Shown: positions 6,819 through 15,938, counted from the first letter of the stretch. The stretch: 41,809 bases of DNA from Lachnospiraceae bacterium UBA4364 (GCA_002393955.1 DGSK01000040.1:1-41809); one strand, 5' to 3'. Translations and numbers: made by a program. The notes: generated by a model from the letters alone, not told the origin.

Positions 6819-9800
6819 CTATTTTTTTCCTTCGCCAAACTCCTTGTCCAGCACTTCCTGTAGCGTACCTTCCTTTGCATACGGCAGAGCATCTATCTGG
6901 CGGAAATTATGCGTAAGCTCATCCGTATTATCAGCAAATCCTAGGATATAGCTAGTTGCTATCTTGTATATGATTTCAGTCGGTGCAAGACCATAAACCT
7001 GCTTTTCAAAGATATGCTTAAGTCTTTCCTTATCATCTGGGAATTCCTTTTTCATCTTCTCGCTTTGATACAGCCGCTTTACGATTTCAGTAATGTATAA
7101 TCCAGACTTCATATAAAGGTCTATGAAAGTCTTGTCCTTATCATCAAAGCATCCCGGATTTTCTTCTTCGAGCATATCTACCATACGCTTTACCACATCC
7201 TTCGGTGTAAAAATCTGGTTGGTCTTCTGGGGCGGAATATAGTCAAAAATATCTTCTACGCTCTTCTCATCAAAGTAGTCCGCAAGTTTTTTCTTAAGTG
7301 CAAGGAACTCTTTTACTGAATCGTCAAATACTACCGGATCAAAAAGATTTCCATCAAAATGCTTTGTCTCACCAGACTCCTTCTCAACATAATCGCCTCC
7401 ATCCCTAAGGAACTTGAACTGTTCAAGAGTAATGCTTGTCACTTCAAGAAATACTTTTCCGGGGATCACATTGTCAAATGTAGCAAGAGTCACACTGTCA
7501 TCACCATATGCCATCAGAAATGAAGGTATAGTCCTTGAGAATCCTCTAAGATGATCCCTTATGCCATCTTCTATCTCTGTCTTCATTCTTTCTTTTTTCT
7601 TGGTCTCTACTGTGCGGACAGTTGTCTGGGCAGATGTATCCACAAAATCCTTTACGGCTGTTTCAAGCTCACTCTCAAAACTTTCAACCAGTGTCTTCTT
7701 TTTTTCTTCAAACTCTTTTTCTATATCTTCAGTGGTTCTGCCGGTCTCATGGCGGTTCTGCATTTCCACTTTTCGCTCGTTCTCAAGTATATTCTGATTT
7801 CTCTGGAAATTTCCGTTCAGCTTGTTAAGCATCCTGTCTGCTTCAGCATTCAGTTTATTCTCTATCTGACGCTTATCGGATGTCCTCATATCTGCCCCAT
7901 AGGTATTCTGGGCCACTTCAACAACACCCTTGACAGTCTTTTCTTTCAGGAATGACTTAAGCCTATCTATCGCCTTTGCAGAATCATCCGGTTGTTCTTC
8001 AATTTGAGCTATGCTATTTGCCACCGCTACGGACATCTCAACATCAAATACCTTCTCCCCGAATACATCCAATGTCCTTCCTATGACATAATCCTCTGGA
8101 AGTTCCACCTCTCCATTATCATTAAGGGACAGGTCATCCTTTACTTCCTGCGTGAGATTTATCTTACCAGCCGGTTCCTCTATAGCTTCAAACTGCTCTA
8201 TGATATCCAGCACTTCCTTCGGTGCTGAAAACACATTGCTAATGTTCTGAAAAAGGAAATTGCTCATAAATCCCCGACGAACAACCTCAACAGAACGGAT
8301 TTTCCTAGGTATAGCCAGCACTTCTCTTGCGTCAAGCTCTACCAGTTCGCCGTTCTCGTCTTCACCGATAACAGGGAAGAAATTAAGAAGTGTCATGATG
8401 TTGGCTTCCCTCTCATCTGCAGTTCCTCCACCAGTTGCAGTTGACGGATTCAGGTTATTCGCAAACTGTTCAAATATGGTAAGCGTCCTGGCTGGATCAA
8501 AGTCAAAAACATATGCATTTTCTTTTCTCCAGGATTCGTTGCCACGCTGGAAAAGGCAGGGGTTCTGTGCCCTGAAAGCAGCCTGCATATACAATGCAGG
8601 TGATTTCACATTGCTAAGCATAAGAACGGCAGTCCATTCGGGAACAGTGATTCCAGTTGTAAGCTGTCCGACTGACAAAGTTATGGTCTTCTCATGATTT
8701 GCGATTGCATCAACCACTTTGTCATAAGACTTCATATTCTCGTCATCGTCATCAATCTTTCCGTCACCGGCCGCCAGAACTATCTCATAGTCCTTGAATA
8801 CTGGATGTTCTTTCAGTTTCTTTGCCAGCAGCCTTGCACTCTCTACCCTGTCGAGAAGCCAGAATGTATGTTTCAGCTCATTACGTAATTCTTCTGTTGA
8901 AAACGGAAATTTCTTTTGAAGCGTAAGTGCATCCAGGAATTTATCAACTGACGAGTTATACTTAAACTTGCCGTTTTCGGTGGCAAAAAATTCATTAAGG
9001 TCAAACGCATATTCTTCTGTCTCACCGTTGATCTCAATACCCTGCTTAAGCTCATCACGAATAATTTCTGACATTTGGTACGTATAAAGGCTGAGCCTTG
9101 GAAGAACCGCATAGGGATTTTCTTCAAGACTATCCACGTCCCACTCTTCCTTTTCCTTCTGCTCATCAGCATATGTCCAGTTAAATATGGCATTATCCGC
9201 AAATTTGCTGTTTGCCAGAGCCTTAAAAGGTGTTCCGGACAGGTGCAGAGTGAAATCACGCTTGATATTATCAAAAGCAATATCAGTCTTGTATGTATCC
9301 ACACCCTCATGTGCCTCGTCAATTACCAGCACATCCCATATAAGGTTACTTACTTCTTTCAGCTTATCTATGGCAGTAGCTTTATCGCTGAAATATATTG
9401 ATCCCTTAAGATCCTGCAATGATACAAATTCTATAAGCCCCAGCTGTGCGACATATCCCATAGCAACCAGCGAAGGATCCTTCTTTCTGGCTTCCTTTTC
9501 CCTTTCATACTGTGCATAGCTCATTACTAACGGCTTATCCTTTATGCCATCAACATTGCTGACAAAAGCATATCCAGAAATTTTACCCAAGTATGTTTCG
9601 TAATCCGAATACCATGAATTTGCTATTGCAGGCCTGTTCGTCACAATAAGCACCTTCTGGGCCTTTATTCTCTTTATAAAATCATAAACAGAAAGCGTCT
9701 TGCCGAACCTCGGTTTCGCATTCCAAAGAAACTCACCATTCTTATTATCGTTTCTGTAAGCAACAGTCTGGCTTACCGCAATATCCTGTTCTTTCCTTAA

Positions 9801-10214
9801 GGTATATGAAGATATTTCATGAATATCGCCCCCGACACCTCGGTTGGAACGAAATTCAAAGAATCTCATCTTTGAATCATTCGGACTAATATGGAACCAT
9901 TCATTCTTATCGTCTTTATCAAAATATTCGTTGCCTTCGTCCTGTGGCTGCTTTACACCATTTCGGCGAAGATACGAATGGAACTGCTTATCGGTAAATG
10001 TATCACCGCTGCCATCATCAAATATGGCATTACCAGTCCATTCCTTTTTAACCTTGACTCCGACAGTATGTGACTGCTGTGCTATTCGCTTATCAACATC
10101 CTGCTCTGTATAACCTATCTTGATATATCCGTCATGGTATGTAATCCCCGGAGTAGTATATGCATATATCATTGGCACAACTTTTTTTGCTGACTGAATA
10201 TTAGGTTTATTCAT
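6819..10214 (-). CDS. GIY-YIG/T5orf172-like, DEAH helicase and partial methylase fusion protein (restriction subunit)
   Basis: This 1131-aa protein has three parts. Residues about 15-110 resemble a GIY-YIG/T5orf172 nuclease domain (YAYTTPGI, then GYIKIGYTEQDVDKRI). Residues about 140-650 form a superfamily 2 helicase with NAKPRFGKTLS (165-175), VLVIDEAHEG (295-304) and LSGTPF (325-330), as in type I/III restriction subunits. After a coiled, charged middle, residues about 980-1131 resemble the start of an Eco57I-type adenine methylase: NQIFTPKDVVKRM (999-1011), then FIDLYMKSGLYITEIVKRL where motif I (normally DPxCGSG) is degenerate, then QVYGLAPTE. The chain ends before any NPPY motif. AGGGGAG precedes the ATG by 7 bases, and the gap from the NPPY gene is 17 bases. 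Confidence 0.85.
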   Translation of the reverse strand: MNKPNIQSAKKVVPMIYAYTTPGITYHDGYIKIGYTEQDVDKRIAQQSHTVGVKVKKEWTGNAIFDDGSGDTFTDKQFHSYLRRNGVKQPQDEGNEYFDKDDKNEWFHISPNDSKMRFFEFRSNRGVGGDIHEISSYTLRKEQDIAVSQTVAYRNDNKNGEFLWNAKPRFGKTLSVYDFIKRIKAQKVLIVTNRPAIANSWYSDYETYLGKISGYAFVSNVDGIKDKPLVMSYAQYEREKEARKKDPSLVAMGYVAQLGLIEFVSLQDLKGSIYFSDKATAIDKLKEVSNLIWDVLVIDEAHEGVDTYKTDIAFDNIKRDFTLHLSGTPFKALANSKFADNAIFNWTYADEQKEKEEWDVDSLEENPYAVLPRLSLYTYQMSEIIRDELKQGIEINGETEEYAFDLNEFFATENGKFKYNSSVDKFLDALTLQKKFPFSTEELRNELKHTFWLLDRVESARLLAKKLKEHPVFKDYEIVLAAGDGKIDDDDENMKSYDKVVDAIANHEKTITLSVGQLTTGITVPEWTAVLMLSNVKSPALYMQAAFRAQNPCLFQRGNESWRKENAYVFDFDPARTLTIFEQFANNLNPSTATGGGTADEREANIMTLLNFFPVIGEDENGELVELDAREVLAIPRKIRSVEVVRRGFMSNFLFQNISNVFSAPKEVLDIIEQFEAIEEPAGKINLTQEVKDDLSLNDNGEVELPEDYVIGRTLDVFGEKVFDVEMSVAVANSIAQIEEQPDDSAKAIDRLKSFLKEKTVKGVVEVAQNTYGADMRTSDKRQIENKLNAEADRMLNKLNGNFQRNQNILENERKVEMQNRHETGRTTEDIEKEFEEKKKTLVESFESELETAVKDFVDTSAQTTVRTVETKKKERMKTEIEDGIRDHLRGFSRTIPSFLMAYGDDSVTLATFDNVIPGKVFLEVTSITLEQFKFLRDGGDYVEKESGETKHFDGNLFDPVVFDDSVKEFLALKKKLADYFDEKSVEDIFDYIPPQKTNQIFTPKDVVKRMVDMLEEENPGCFDDKDKTFIDLYMKSGLYITEIVKRLYQSEKMKKEFPDDKERLKHIFEKQVYGLAPTEIIYKIATSYILGFADNTDELTHNFRQIDALPYAKEGTLQEVLDKEFGEGKK

Positions 10215-10231
10215 ATTATTTCTCCCCTAAT

Positions 10232-11293
10232 TTATCTCAAATTATCTATAGTACTTTTAATATATTTTACTTCCTCAGTAGAAAACCCTATTAATTTGAA
10301 TAACTGTTCATCAATGTCATTGTTAAAATCAATTATTCCATTATCAAATTTATAATCAACGATGTCGGGAACTAAAAGTCCTAAAGATGTTAATGCTTCA
10401 TCAGTCATTAAAAAAGCAAATCTAATAACATATGATTTTACATAACTATAAAAGTTCTGTGCTTCCTCTAATGATTTAAATGATCTTAATCCCACACGAG
10501 CGCGGCCATATGCAGAATGGTTATCTATGATTTCTAACTGGTTGTCTCTTTTTTGTCCACCAGCATTTGCACTAGACACAACAACTTGGTATTCATCAAT
10601 ATACTCTGGGTTATGTTTAATTACACTTCTATCTACAATATACCATTTAGCTCTTCCCGCCTTTCCCGCCTTGTCATTTGTAAACAATTTTATTTCTTTT
10701 TTATAGTTTATCTTTGATGATGTTTCATATAGTCTTACCGCTGCAGGATTCTTTTCAACAAAATCGCTTTCAACGCCAAACAAAGAACGTGGAAGAATCG
10801 CTTCATGTAAAAAATTAATATTTTTATCTTTTACAAATTTTTTTATCTTTTTTGTTATCAATAAATCATTTGGATTCAATGGCAATAAATCATCACCTGG
10901 ATTATCTACGGTTACTGTCTTAATGTATCCATCTTTTTTATATGTATATCTAAAACCTTTTTCTTTTTTATCCTGTTTTTTCGTTACAATAGTTATTCCA
11001 TCTGCTAAATCCGCCGCATTTCCAAATACTTCCTTAGCTATAGGATAAAACTCTACCAATGATAATTTTGGATCATTTATTTGTTCCTTTCCAAACTGCT
11101 TTAGCCCTTTCCCTGATTGATGCATCCACCTTACTCCAGGATATATCAAAACAGAACTATCCCCTGCAATCTCATCAGCTTCTATCTGAAAGTAATGAAA
11201 TATATTCTTTCTCGGAGCCTGTCCATTTGTTTCGGAAGTATTCTCTGACTCCTCTTGGTATGGTGGATTTCCTATAACAAAATCAAACTTCAT
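10232..11293 (-). CDS. NPPY-motif methylase fragment/specificity-like protein (Eco57I family)
   Basis: This 353-aa protein opens directly on methylase motif IV (MKFDFVIGNPPYQ), so it lacks the cofactor-binding motifs X and I expected before it. Other family features are the stretch SSVLIYPGVRWMHQ and, later, VVVSSANAGGQKR. The remainder is probably target recognition. ATG 11293 is preferred because GAGG lies nine bases before it; an in-frame ATG at 11302 abuts that site. Cofactor binding presumably comes from the 310-aa protein or the helicase protein. The gene is noticeably A/T-rich compared with the helicase gene. It is unlikely to be a simple truncation because its start has a ribosome site and the frame is open throughout. 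Confidence 0.8.
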   Translation of the reverse strand: MKFDFVIGNPPYQEESENTSETNGQAPRKNIFHYFQIEADEIAGDSSVLIYPGVRWMHQSGKGLKQFGKEQINDPKLSLVEFYPIAKEVFGNAADLADGITIVTKKQDKKEKGFRYTYKKDGYIKTVTVDNPGDDLLPLNPNDLLITKKIKKFVKDKNINFLHEAILPRSLFGVESDFVEKNPAAVRLYETSSKINYKKEIKLFTNDKAGKAGRAKWYIVDRSVIKHNPEYIDEYQVVVSSANAGGQKRDNQLEIIDNHSAYGRARVGLRSFKSLEEAQNFYSYVKSYVIRFAFLMTDEALTSLGLLVPDIVDYKFDNGIIDFNNDIDEQLFKLIGFSTEEVKYIKSTIDNLR

Positions 11294-11337
11294 CAAAATC
11301 ATCCTCGTTTCTTTATGAAATATATAATCAGTTACTG

Positions 11338-11371
11338 TTCTCTATTAATTATTCTCTATTAATTATTCTCT
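11338..11371. repeat. 14-bp tandem repeat across the end of the 222-aa gene
   Basis: The unit TTCTCTATTAATTA occurs at 11338-11351 and 11352-11365, with a partial third copy at 11366-11371. It covers the last codons and stop of the 222-aa gene and part of the gap before the NPPY gene. Confidence 0.85.
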
Positions 11372-12017
11372 CTAAATATGCCGCAATAATCTTCCAGTGC
11401 CTTGCCTTTTCTTTAACTACCCACTCTAAATATTCAGGATCCTCATCACTAACAACCCCCAACGTTTTTCCACTATATTTTCCATAATCTATAACATATT
11501 CTTTATGCTCTTCTAATGACTTGTATGTATAGATATCAGCAATAATCGAATCAGTGTTTTCTAAACACTCATTATTAATTTTAGAAAACCATTCTTTAAA
11601 GCTTTCCCTAGTATATTTAGTCTTTTTCTCCTTTATAATTCCATTTTCGTTTATGTCTTGAACCTCAATCAATAACACTTCATCTTCCGACTTTGTTCCT
11701 TTTTTTGCATAATTTACAAGATATAGAGTAGCATTAAGATCAAGCTTAGCTCTCCATAATGAAAGAAACTTATTCATATTCTTATTCCAATATCTGTTAG
11801 GATGACTGGTATAAGGAGAAACCGCTTGCCTTTCTTCACATAATAGATACTCAAATATAATATATCCTTTGATTGGATGTTTCTGCAAACGATCAAAATT
11901 AACAGCAGCCGTATGATTTTCTCCTAACATTTCCTTAGCAAAATTAAAACCACTTTCATCATCATGTCCGAGTGTTTTACTTGCACTCTGATCATTTCCT
12001 ATAGTTTCCGCACTCAT
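11349..12017 (-). CDS. Unrecognised restriction-locus protein with a DUF3820-like C-terminal motif
   Basis: This 222-aa protein has no function I can name. Residues about 40-110 contain AVNFDRLQKHPIKGYIIFEY, then PNRYWNKNMNKFLSLWRAKL and ATLYLVNYAKKG, followed by EVLLIEVQD. The spaced Glu/Asp residues in these beta-strand-like segments could suit a PD-(D/E)XK nuclease fold, but this is only a guess. Residues about 175-205 (DYGKYSGKTLGVV, then DPEYLEWVV) match the short GKYKG...YLxWL motif of DUF3820 and exonuclease X C-termini. Its ATG overlaps the stop of the 310-aa methylase-like gene in an ATGA junction (12014-12017), implying translational coupling. The gene is A/T-rich. Confidence 0.7.
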   Translation of the reverse strand: MSAETIGNDQSASKTLGHDDESGFNFAKEMLGENHTAAVNFDRLQKHPIKGYIIFEYLLCEERQAVSPYTSHPNRYWNKNMNKFLSLWRAKLDLNATLYLVNYAKKGTKSEDEVLLIEVQDINENGIIKEKKTKYTRESFKEWFSKINNECLENTDSIIADIYTYKSLEEHKEYVIDYGKYSGKTLGVVSDEDPEYLEWVVKEKARHWKIIAAYLERIINRE

Positions 12018-12946
12018 TTTCTCTTCCCCCTAATATTATTAAATGTCATCGATTCGTTACTTCTCCAATCATATATCTTGCAGTCCATTTCTTCCTGTTC
12101 AGTATCATTTATTTCCTGCATATAATCGAAAAAAGTTATCTGGTGATACTCTTCTTTCGGCTTTCCGAACGGAACCGTTCCGGTTATTCCATCCATCTGC
12201 CAAATATTCCATACTATTATATCTGTTATCTTTTTTAGTTCTGCCTCTGTCGGAACCCTGCCCCACCTATCCTGCATATAATCCACAAAAGTGATAAGCA
12301 AATTTATACGAGCAATAAGCAGGTTATCACCCTGAAATTCGTAACCATACACACTTTGAAAAGCCCGATACGTCCACTTAAGCCATTCCTTTTCACCCTG
12401 GGTATTTTCGTTTACAACACGCATTTTTCTATCAAGAATGCCTATGCGTCGTTTTATAGGTAATGGGTCAGCGGTAGTCGCATCATAACGTGATACTATA
12501 TACGGAGCTTCTCCGCAAGTTATTTCAATTCGCTTAGAATCAACATATACTTGCCAGTCTTTTTCCTTATCAAATGCCACTGGTTCTTCAGTCGGTTCCC
12601 AAGTCTGTCCATTCTCTACGTTGAAAACATTTTCCCGACCAAACCACTCTGTATCACAGTGATTGTTCATCTTATTGCATATCCATGACGGAGTGAATAC
12701 TTCAGCCTTTCTTCTGGTACGTTCATTCTGTTCTTCAAGAGATTTTGCTACGCGCGGCTGAATGATATCGCTACCAAAGAATTTAAGCAGACTTTCCGTG
12801 ATCTGCTCAGTTTCTGCTATATCACGGCCTTTAATGGTATATGCACTCGTGGCAAGGATTATATTTTTTCCGGTAGTCTTATCCTTTATAAGCAGCTTTA
12901 ATACATTAGCAACAGGATAGGATTCTATATCTATAAGTTTGTTCAT
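12014..12946 (-). CDS. Restriction-modification M-subunit-like protein lacking NPPY
   Basis: This 310-aa protein is the first gene of the defence operon. It carries a motif X-like segment (KAEVFTPSWICNKM, 80-93), a motif I-like segment (RIEITCGEAPYIVSRYD, 139-155) in which the usual CGSG is CGEA, and GYEFQGDNLLIARINLL (201-217), which resembles the helix after motif II. No NPPY or DPPY motif IV is present. It therefore looks like the cofactor-binding part of an adenine methylase whose catalytic motif is on the NPPY protein two genes downstream. That pairing is inferred. A methylase-like scaffold with no methylation is the alternative. An extended -10 promoter lies about 50 bases upstream. Confidence 0.75.
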   Translation of the reverse strand: MNKLIDIESYPVANVLKLLIKDKTTGKNIILATSAYTIKGRDIAETEQITESLLKFFGSDIIQPRVAKSLEEQNERTRRKAEVFTPSWICNKMNNHCDTEWFGRENVFNVENGQTWEPTEEPVAFDKEKDWQVYVDSKRIEITCGEAPYIVSRYDATTADPLPIKRRIGILDRKMRVVNENTQGEKEWLKWTYRAFQSVYGYEFQGDNLLIARINLLITFVDYMQDRWGRVPTEAELKKITDIIVWNIWQMDGITGTVPFGKPKEEYHQITFFDYMQEINDTEQEEMDCKIYDWRSNESMTFNNIRGKRK

Positions 12947-12992
12947 TTATGGCACCATTTCCACTTATTTTTAACAATTAAAAACACGTATT

Positions 12993-13001
12993 ATTATACC
13001 A
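12993..13001 (-). promoter_or_regulatory. Extended -10 promoter for the defence operon
   Basis: The minus strand reads TGGTATAAT, a perfect -10 box with the upstream TG of extended -10 promoters. The -35 region is poor. Transcription would start near 12986, about 40 bases before the first ATG at 12946. No hairpin terminator was seen within the following genes down to 2265. Confidence 0.5.
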
Positions 13002-13065
13002 AATTTTGGAACTTACAGACATATGCTATCCTTGTATTTCCCTATGCTAAATCCCCCTATCAACC

Positions 13066-13356
13066 TCACATAAGCTCACACACCGCACCTCTATCAGTAA
13101 CATAAAGAACCCTTCCCTTTGCCTTTTTCTTAAAGCTATCATATATACGTCCGGCACTTCTGCTTTCGCCCAGTACTGTGCGTGTACTGTTCGCAACATG
13201 TCCTATCGTGCCCAGGCCTTTAAGCTCTACTTTGATTGCCTCTTTGTCGTATGCATTGTCCGGCTCCTTACGCAGCTTAACCTTCATCCCAAGCTTCAGG
13301 AAACTGCTTCCGAAATAGTAGTTCATGCCTGTAATTGTGAAATATACATTCTTCAT
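13066..13356 (-). CDS. HIRAN-domain protein
   Basis: This 96-aa protein consists almost wholly of a HIRAN domain: FTITGMNYYFG, then LKLGMKVKLRKEPDNAYDKE and AIKVELKGLGTIGHVAN. HIRAN domains bind DNA ends or single-stranded DNA and are found alone or fused to helicases and nucleases. A GGAGG site lies 8 bases before the ATG. It sits upstream of the restriction operon on the same strand but has that operon's promoter between them, so it may be independent. Its contribution to defence or repair is unknown. Confidence 0.85.
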   Translation of the reverse strand: MKNVYFTITGMNYYFGSSFLKLGMKVKLRKEPDNAYDKEAIKVELKGLGTIGHVANSTRTVLGESRSAGRIYDSFKKKAKGRVLYVTDRGAVCELM

Positions 13357-13540
13357 CTTTTTTCCTCCTTAGATTGTGCTATAATGACGCTAAATAAAGT
13401 ATTCTAATGTCAAAAATCAGGTTTTTTCAGTCCTCCAAACTCAAGCTGTTGTCCGTCATTTATCCCTATTGTAGCAAATGACTTATCCTATAAAAATGGG
13501 AAACAGGCGTTCGTGAGGTTTTGGTTTGGTTTCGCATAAT

Positions 13541-13575
13541 AAAAAAAACGGCTATGGGATTTCTCTCATAACCGT
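13541..13575 (-). terminator. Intrinsic terminator after hemZ
   Basis: On the minus strand ACGGTTATGAGA pairs with TCCCATAGCCGT around a short loop and is followed by eight T residues. It ends the nine-gene series that finishes with hemZ. Confidence 0.85.
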
Positions 13576-13598
13576 CTTAACAGATTCGGGTTTGTATC

Positions 13599-15200
13599 CT
13601 ACTTTCTTTCCCCAAACAGCTTCCTCTTCCGCTCCACCATGGCCTCTAAGTCCGATAAATACAGGCTTACATCCTTGTGGGTGTCGCACCGCTCGATGAG
13701 ACCGGAGCCGTCCTTGTGGACTCTCTTGCTCACGGTGCCGACGCCGATTGCCACTATGGACTGCACTTCCTCCATGATCAGGATGTTGTAGAGGCCATAC
13801 TTTCCATCAAGTGCAAAACCAGTATTTTCAAGGCTTCCTGCCATATTTTTCTGTCGGTATAGATAGTACGGCTTCATACCAAGAGCCGCTGCAGTCTCAT
13901 GGGCCTTTAGCATTGCCTTGTCTGCATCCAGTCCTTTTATGGCGCCATGCTCTGCTATCCACTGTTTCATTCTGGAGGCCCGCTTTACTGCCAGCGAGTG
14001 GGCAGTGATGCTGTCAGGCTTAAACTCAGCGATTTCATCAAAGCTTCTTTCCACATCAGAAAGAGTCTCACCGGGAAGCCCCAGAATCATGTCCATATTT
14101 ATATTGTCAAAGCCTGCATCCCTCGCCTCGCTGAAAGCCCGTCTTATATCCTCCGTAGTATGACGTCTTCCGATAAGCTGCAGGGTTTCTTCCTTCATGG
14201 TCTGGGGATTTACGGATATCCTGGTCACGCCGTACTTTTTCATCACATTTAGTTTCCCCGGTGTGATAGAGTCCGGACGTCCTGCCTCCACCGTAAATTC
14301 TTTAAGAGCCTTTATATCCACACATTCATCTATATAGCTGAGCAGGACTTCAAGGCTCTGTTCATCTAATGATGTAGGAGTGCCGCCACCAACATAAACA
14401 GTATCCGGTTCCTTCCCCTTCATATAGATCCGCATCTGCTCCATTTCATATTTCAGAGCATCCAGATATGACCTAACCCTGTCTGAATATGCATCAATGG
14501 GAAACGCGGTAAAAGAGCAGTACAGGCATCTGGAGGGACAGAATGGTATACCTATGTACAGGCTGTATCCGTCATCATTTATAAAGGGCTTAAGTATGCT
14601 GCCTTCAAGAGCTGCAATCCTTATCCCCAGTTCTGCTTTTTCATCGGATACCCGGTACCTTTCATACAGATCTTGTTTTACCCGCTGTATATCAGCCTTA
14701 GGTACCTCAATTGTCTTACCTGTAGAATCTGCATTTTGCCCTGATATCTCCTCAGCTTCACTGCCATCATCAGCATTCTGCCCGGATGGATATGCTGTAG
14801 CAGATGTTCCGGCCAGCATCCCCATGATGAGCTTTGTGGGTCTTACCCCCGTAAGCGCTCCCCAGGGAAGAGTGCGTCCGGTATACTCTGACAGCGTGTC
14901 ATACAAAAAGAGCTTCCACTGCCTCTTTACGGCAGTAAGCTCTTCTTCAGCAGTTTTAAAAACAAATAATGCATCCCTTGCAATTATCTCACCGGAAACA
15001 AAACGGATAAAACCCCTTTCACTCTTTTCCTGCGATAACGAAGCGAAAATTGTGTCAGCAGAACCATCTGCGTCCATTTCTCCGCTTTCGCTTTCTGAAT
15101 CTTCTATGACAACCTTTATCCCCTGCTCGGGATAAAATGATGTAACCATCGCATAAACATCATATTCATTCTCTTCTCTGTTTATCTTTAATGTAAGCAT
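13599..15200 (-). CDS. hemZ: HemZ-type coproporphyrinogen dehydrogenase (radical SAM)
   Basis: This 533-aa protein is an HemN-related radical SAM enzyme. The 4Fe-4S motif is FCPSRCLYC with Cys 221, 225 and 228. The N-terminal motif LPWGALTGVRPTKL (111-124) is characteristic of HemZ. Further downstream are VYVGGGTPTSL and NMDMILGLPGET. HemZ proteins are annotated as oxygen-independent coproporphyrinogen III oxidases, but activity is poorly established in strict anaerobes. Residues about 135-168 form a low-complexity insert with QNAD repeated, unlike the rest of the chain. The ATG is preceded by GAAGGACAGG. The gene lies 38 bases after the MBL hydrolase, an arrangement often seen with rel in related Clostridia. 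Confidence 0.9.
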   Translation of the reverse strand: MLTLKINREENEYDVYAMVTSFYPEQGIKVVIEDSESESGEMDADGSADTIFASLSQEKSERGFIRFVSGEIIARDALFVFKTAEEELTAVKRQWKLFLYDTLSEYTGRTLPWGALTGVRPTKLIMGMLAGTSATAYPSGQNADDGSEAEEISGQNADSTGKTIEVPKADIQRVKQDLYERYRVSDEKAELGIRIAALEGSILKPFINDDGYSLYIGIPFCPSRCLYCSFTAFPIDAYSDRVRSYLDALKYEMEQMRIYMKGKEPDTVYVGGGTPTSLDEQSLEVLLSYIDECVDIKALKEFTVEAGRPDSITPGKLNVMKKYGVTRISVNPQTMKEETLQLIGRRHTTEDIRRAFSEARDAGFDNINMDMILGLPGETLSDVERSFDEIAEFKPDSITAHSLAVKRASRMKQWIAEHGAIKGLDADKAMLKAHETAAALGMKPYYLYRQKNMAGSLENTGFALDGKYGLYNILIMEEVQSIVAIGVGTVSKRVHKDGSGLIERCDTHKDVSLYLSDLEAMVERKRKLFGERK

Positions 15201-15238
15201 CCTGTCCTTCCCGCATAAGCATCTTTACTCTATCATTA

Positions 15239-15913
15239 CTATATGCAAAACGGATTGTATTTCTTTTCATGTCCTATGGTGGTATCACCGTTATGCCCCG
15301 GATAAACTATCGTCTCATCCGGCAGCACAAAAAGTCTCTCCTTTACGCTTCTTACGAGGGTACTCATACTTCCGGTAGGGAAATCAGAACGCCCTACGGA
15401 TTCCTCGAAAAGAGTATCGCCGGAAAAAAGAACACCGGCAGACTTAAAATAAAAACAGCACCCTCCGACGGTATGTCCCGGAGTTGCTATTACCTGACAG
15501 GAAAAGCCGTCCTTTTCCTCATCACTTATTTCCATTCCGTCTTTACTGAAGGTCAGCCACTGTCCGTCGCTTACGTATCCATCCGGCTTGAATGTGATTG
15601 GTTCCCCGCAAAAGCCCAGGGATACATTCTGAGACGGATTCATGATCAGATCCTTTTCCTTATCAAGGCAGTAAGCTTTTGCACCGGTCTTTTCACAGAG
15701 AGCCGCCGCCCCGGTCATATGATCGAAATGCCCGTGTGTCAGAAGCACCGCTGCCAGCTTTATTCCCATCTCTCCAAGCTTGTCAGCTATGAAGTCTCCC
15801 CTGTCTGCGGGATCGATAAATACTCCCGTACCGTTACTGTCATAAATGCAGTAACAGTTGGTTCCTACCATTCCAAGCGTCATGCCCGTTATTTTGTAAT
15901 CTGCACTGTTCAT
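15239..15913 (-). CDS. MBL-fold hydrolase, glyoxalase II-like
   Basis: This 224-aa protein has the metal-binding motif LLTHGHFDHMTG, then a later histidine in ATPGHTVGG, the aspartate in LFSGDTLF and the last histidine in YPGHNGDTT. This set is typical of glyoxalase II-like metallo-hydrolases. The true substrate is unknown; thioester hydrolysis is only a family-level expectation. A very strong ribosome site (GAGGGGGGTGA) precedes the ATG. It follows rel by 25 bases and precedes hemZ by 38. Confidence 0.85.
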   Translation of the reverse strand: MNSADYKITGMTLGMVGTNCYCIYDSNGTGVFIDPADRGDFIADKLGEMGIKLAAVLLTHGHFDHMTGAAALCEKTGAKAYCLDKEKDLIMNPSQNVSLGFCGEPITFKPDGYVSDGQWLTFSKDGMEISDEEKDGFSCQVIATPGHTVGGCCFYFKSAGVLFSGDTLFEESVGRSDFPTGSMSTLVRSVKERLFVLPDETIVYPGHNGDTTIGHEKKYNPFCI

Positions 15914-15938
15914 TCGTCACCCCCCTCAATTGCCTTTT

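Noticed and set aside
8873..9322. 149-aa open frame inside the helicase gene
   Set aside because: Same-strand shifted frame of a clearly conserved helicase region, without its own start signal or recognisable motif.
11338..11371. 14-bp tandem repeat as a phase-variation switch of the 222-aa gene
   Set aside because: The repeat is not a multiple of three, but it sits on the stop codon. Losing one unit only adds one residue before a new stop, and gaining one changes nothing, so it is not an on/off switch.
4960..12946. A complete BREX, DISARM or type I HsdRMS system
   Set aside because: No PglX, PglZ, BrxC, DrmA or HsdS-like protein is present, and the motor and methylase arrangement does not match HsdRMS.
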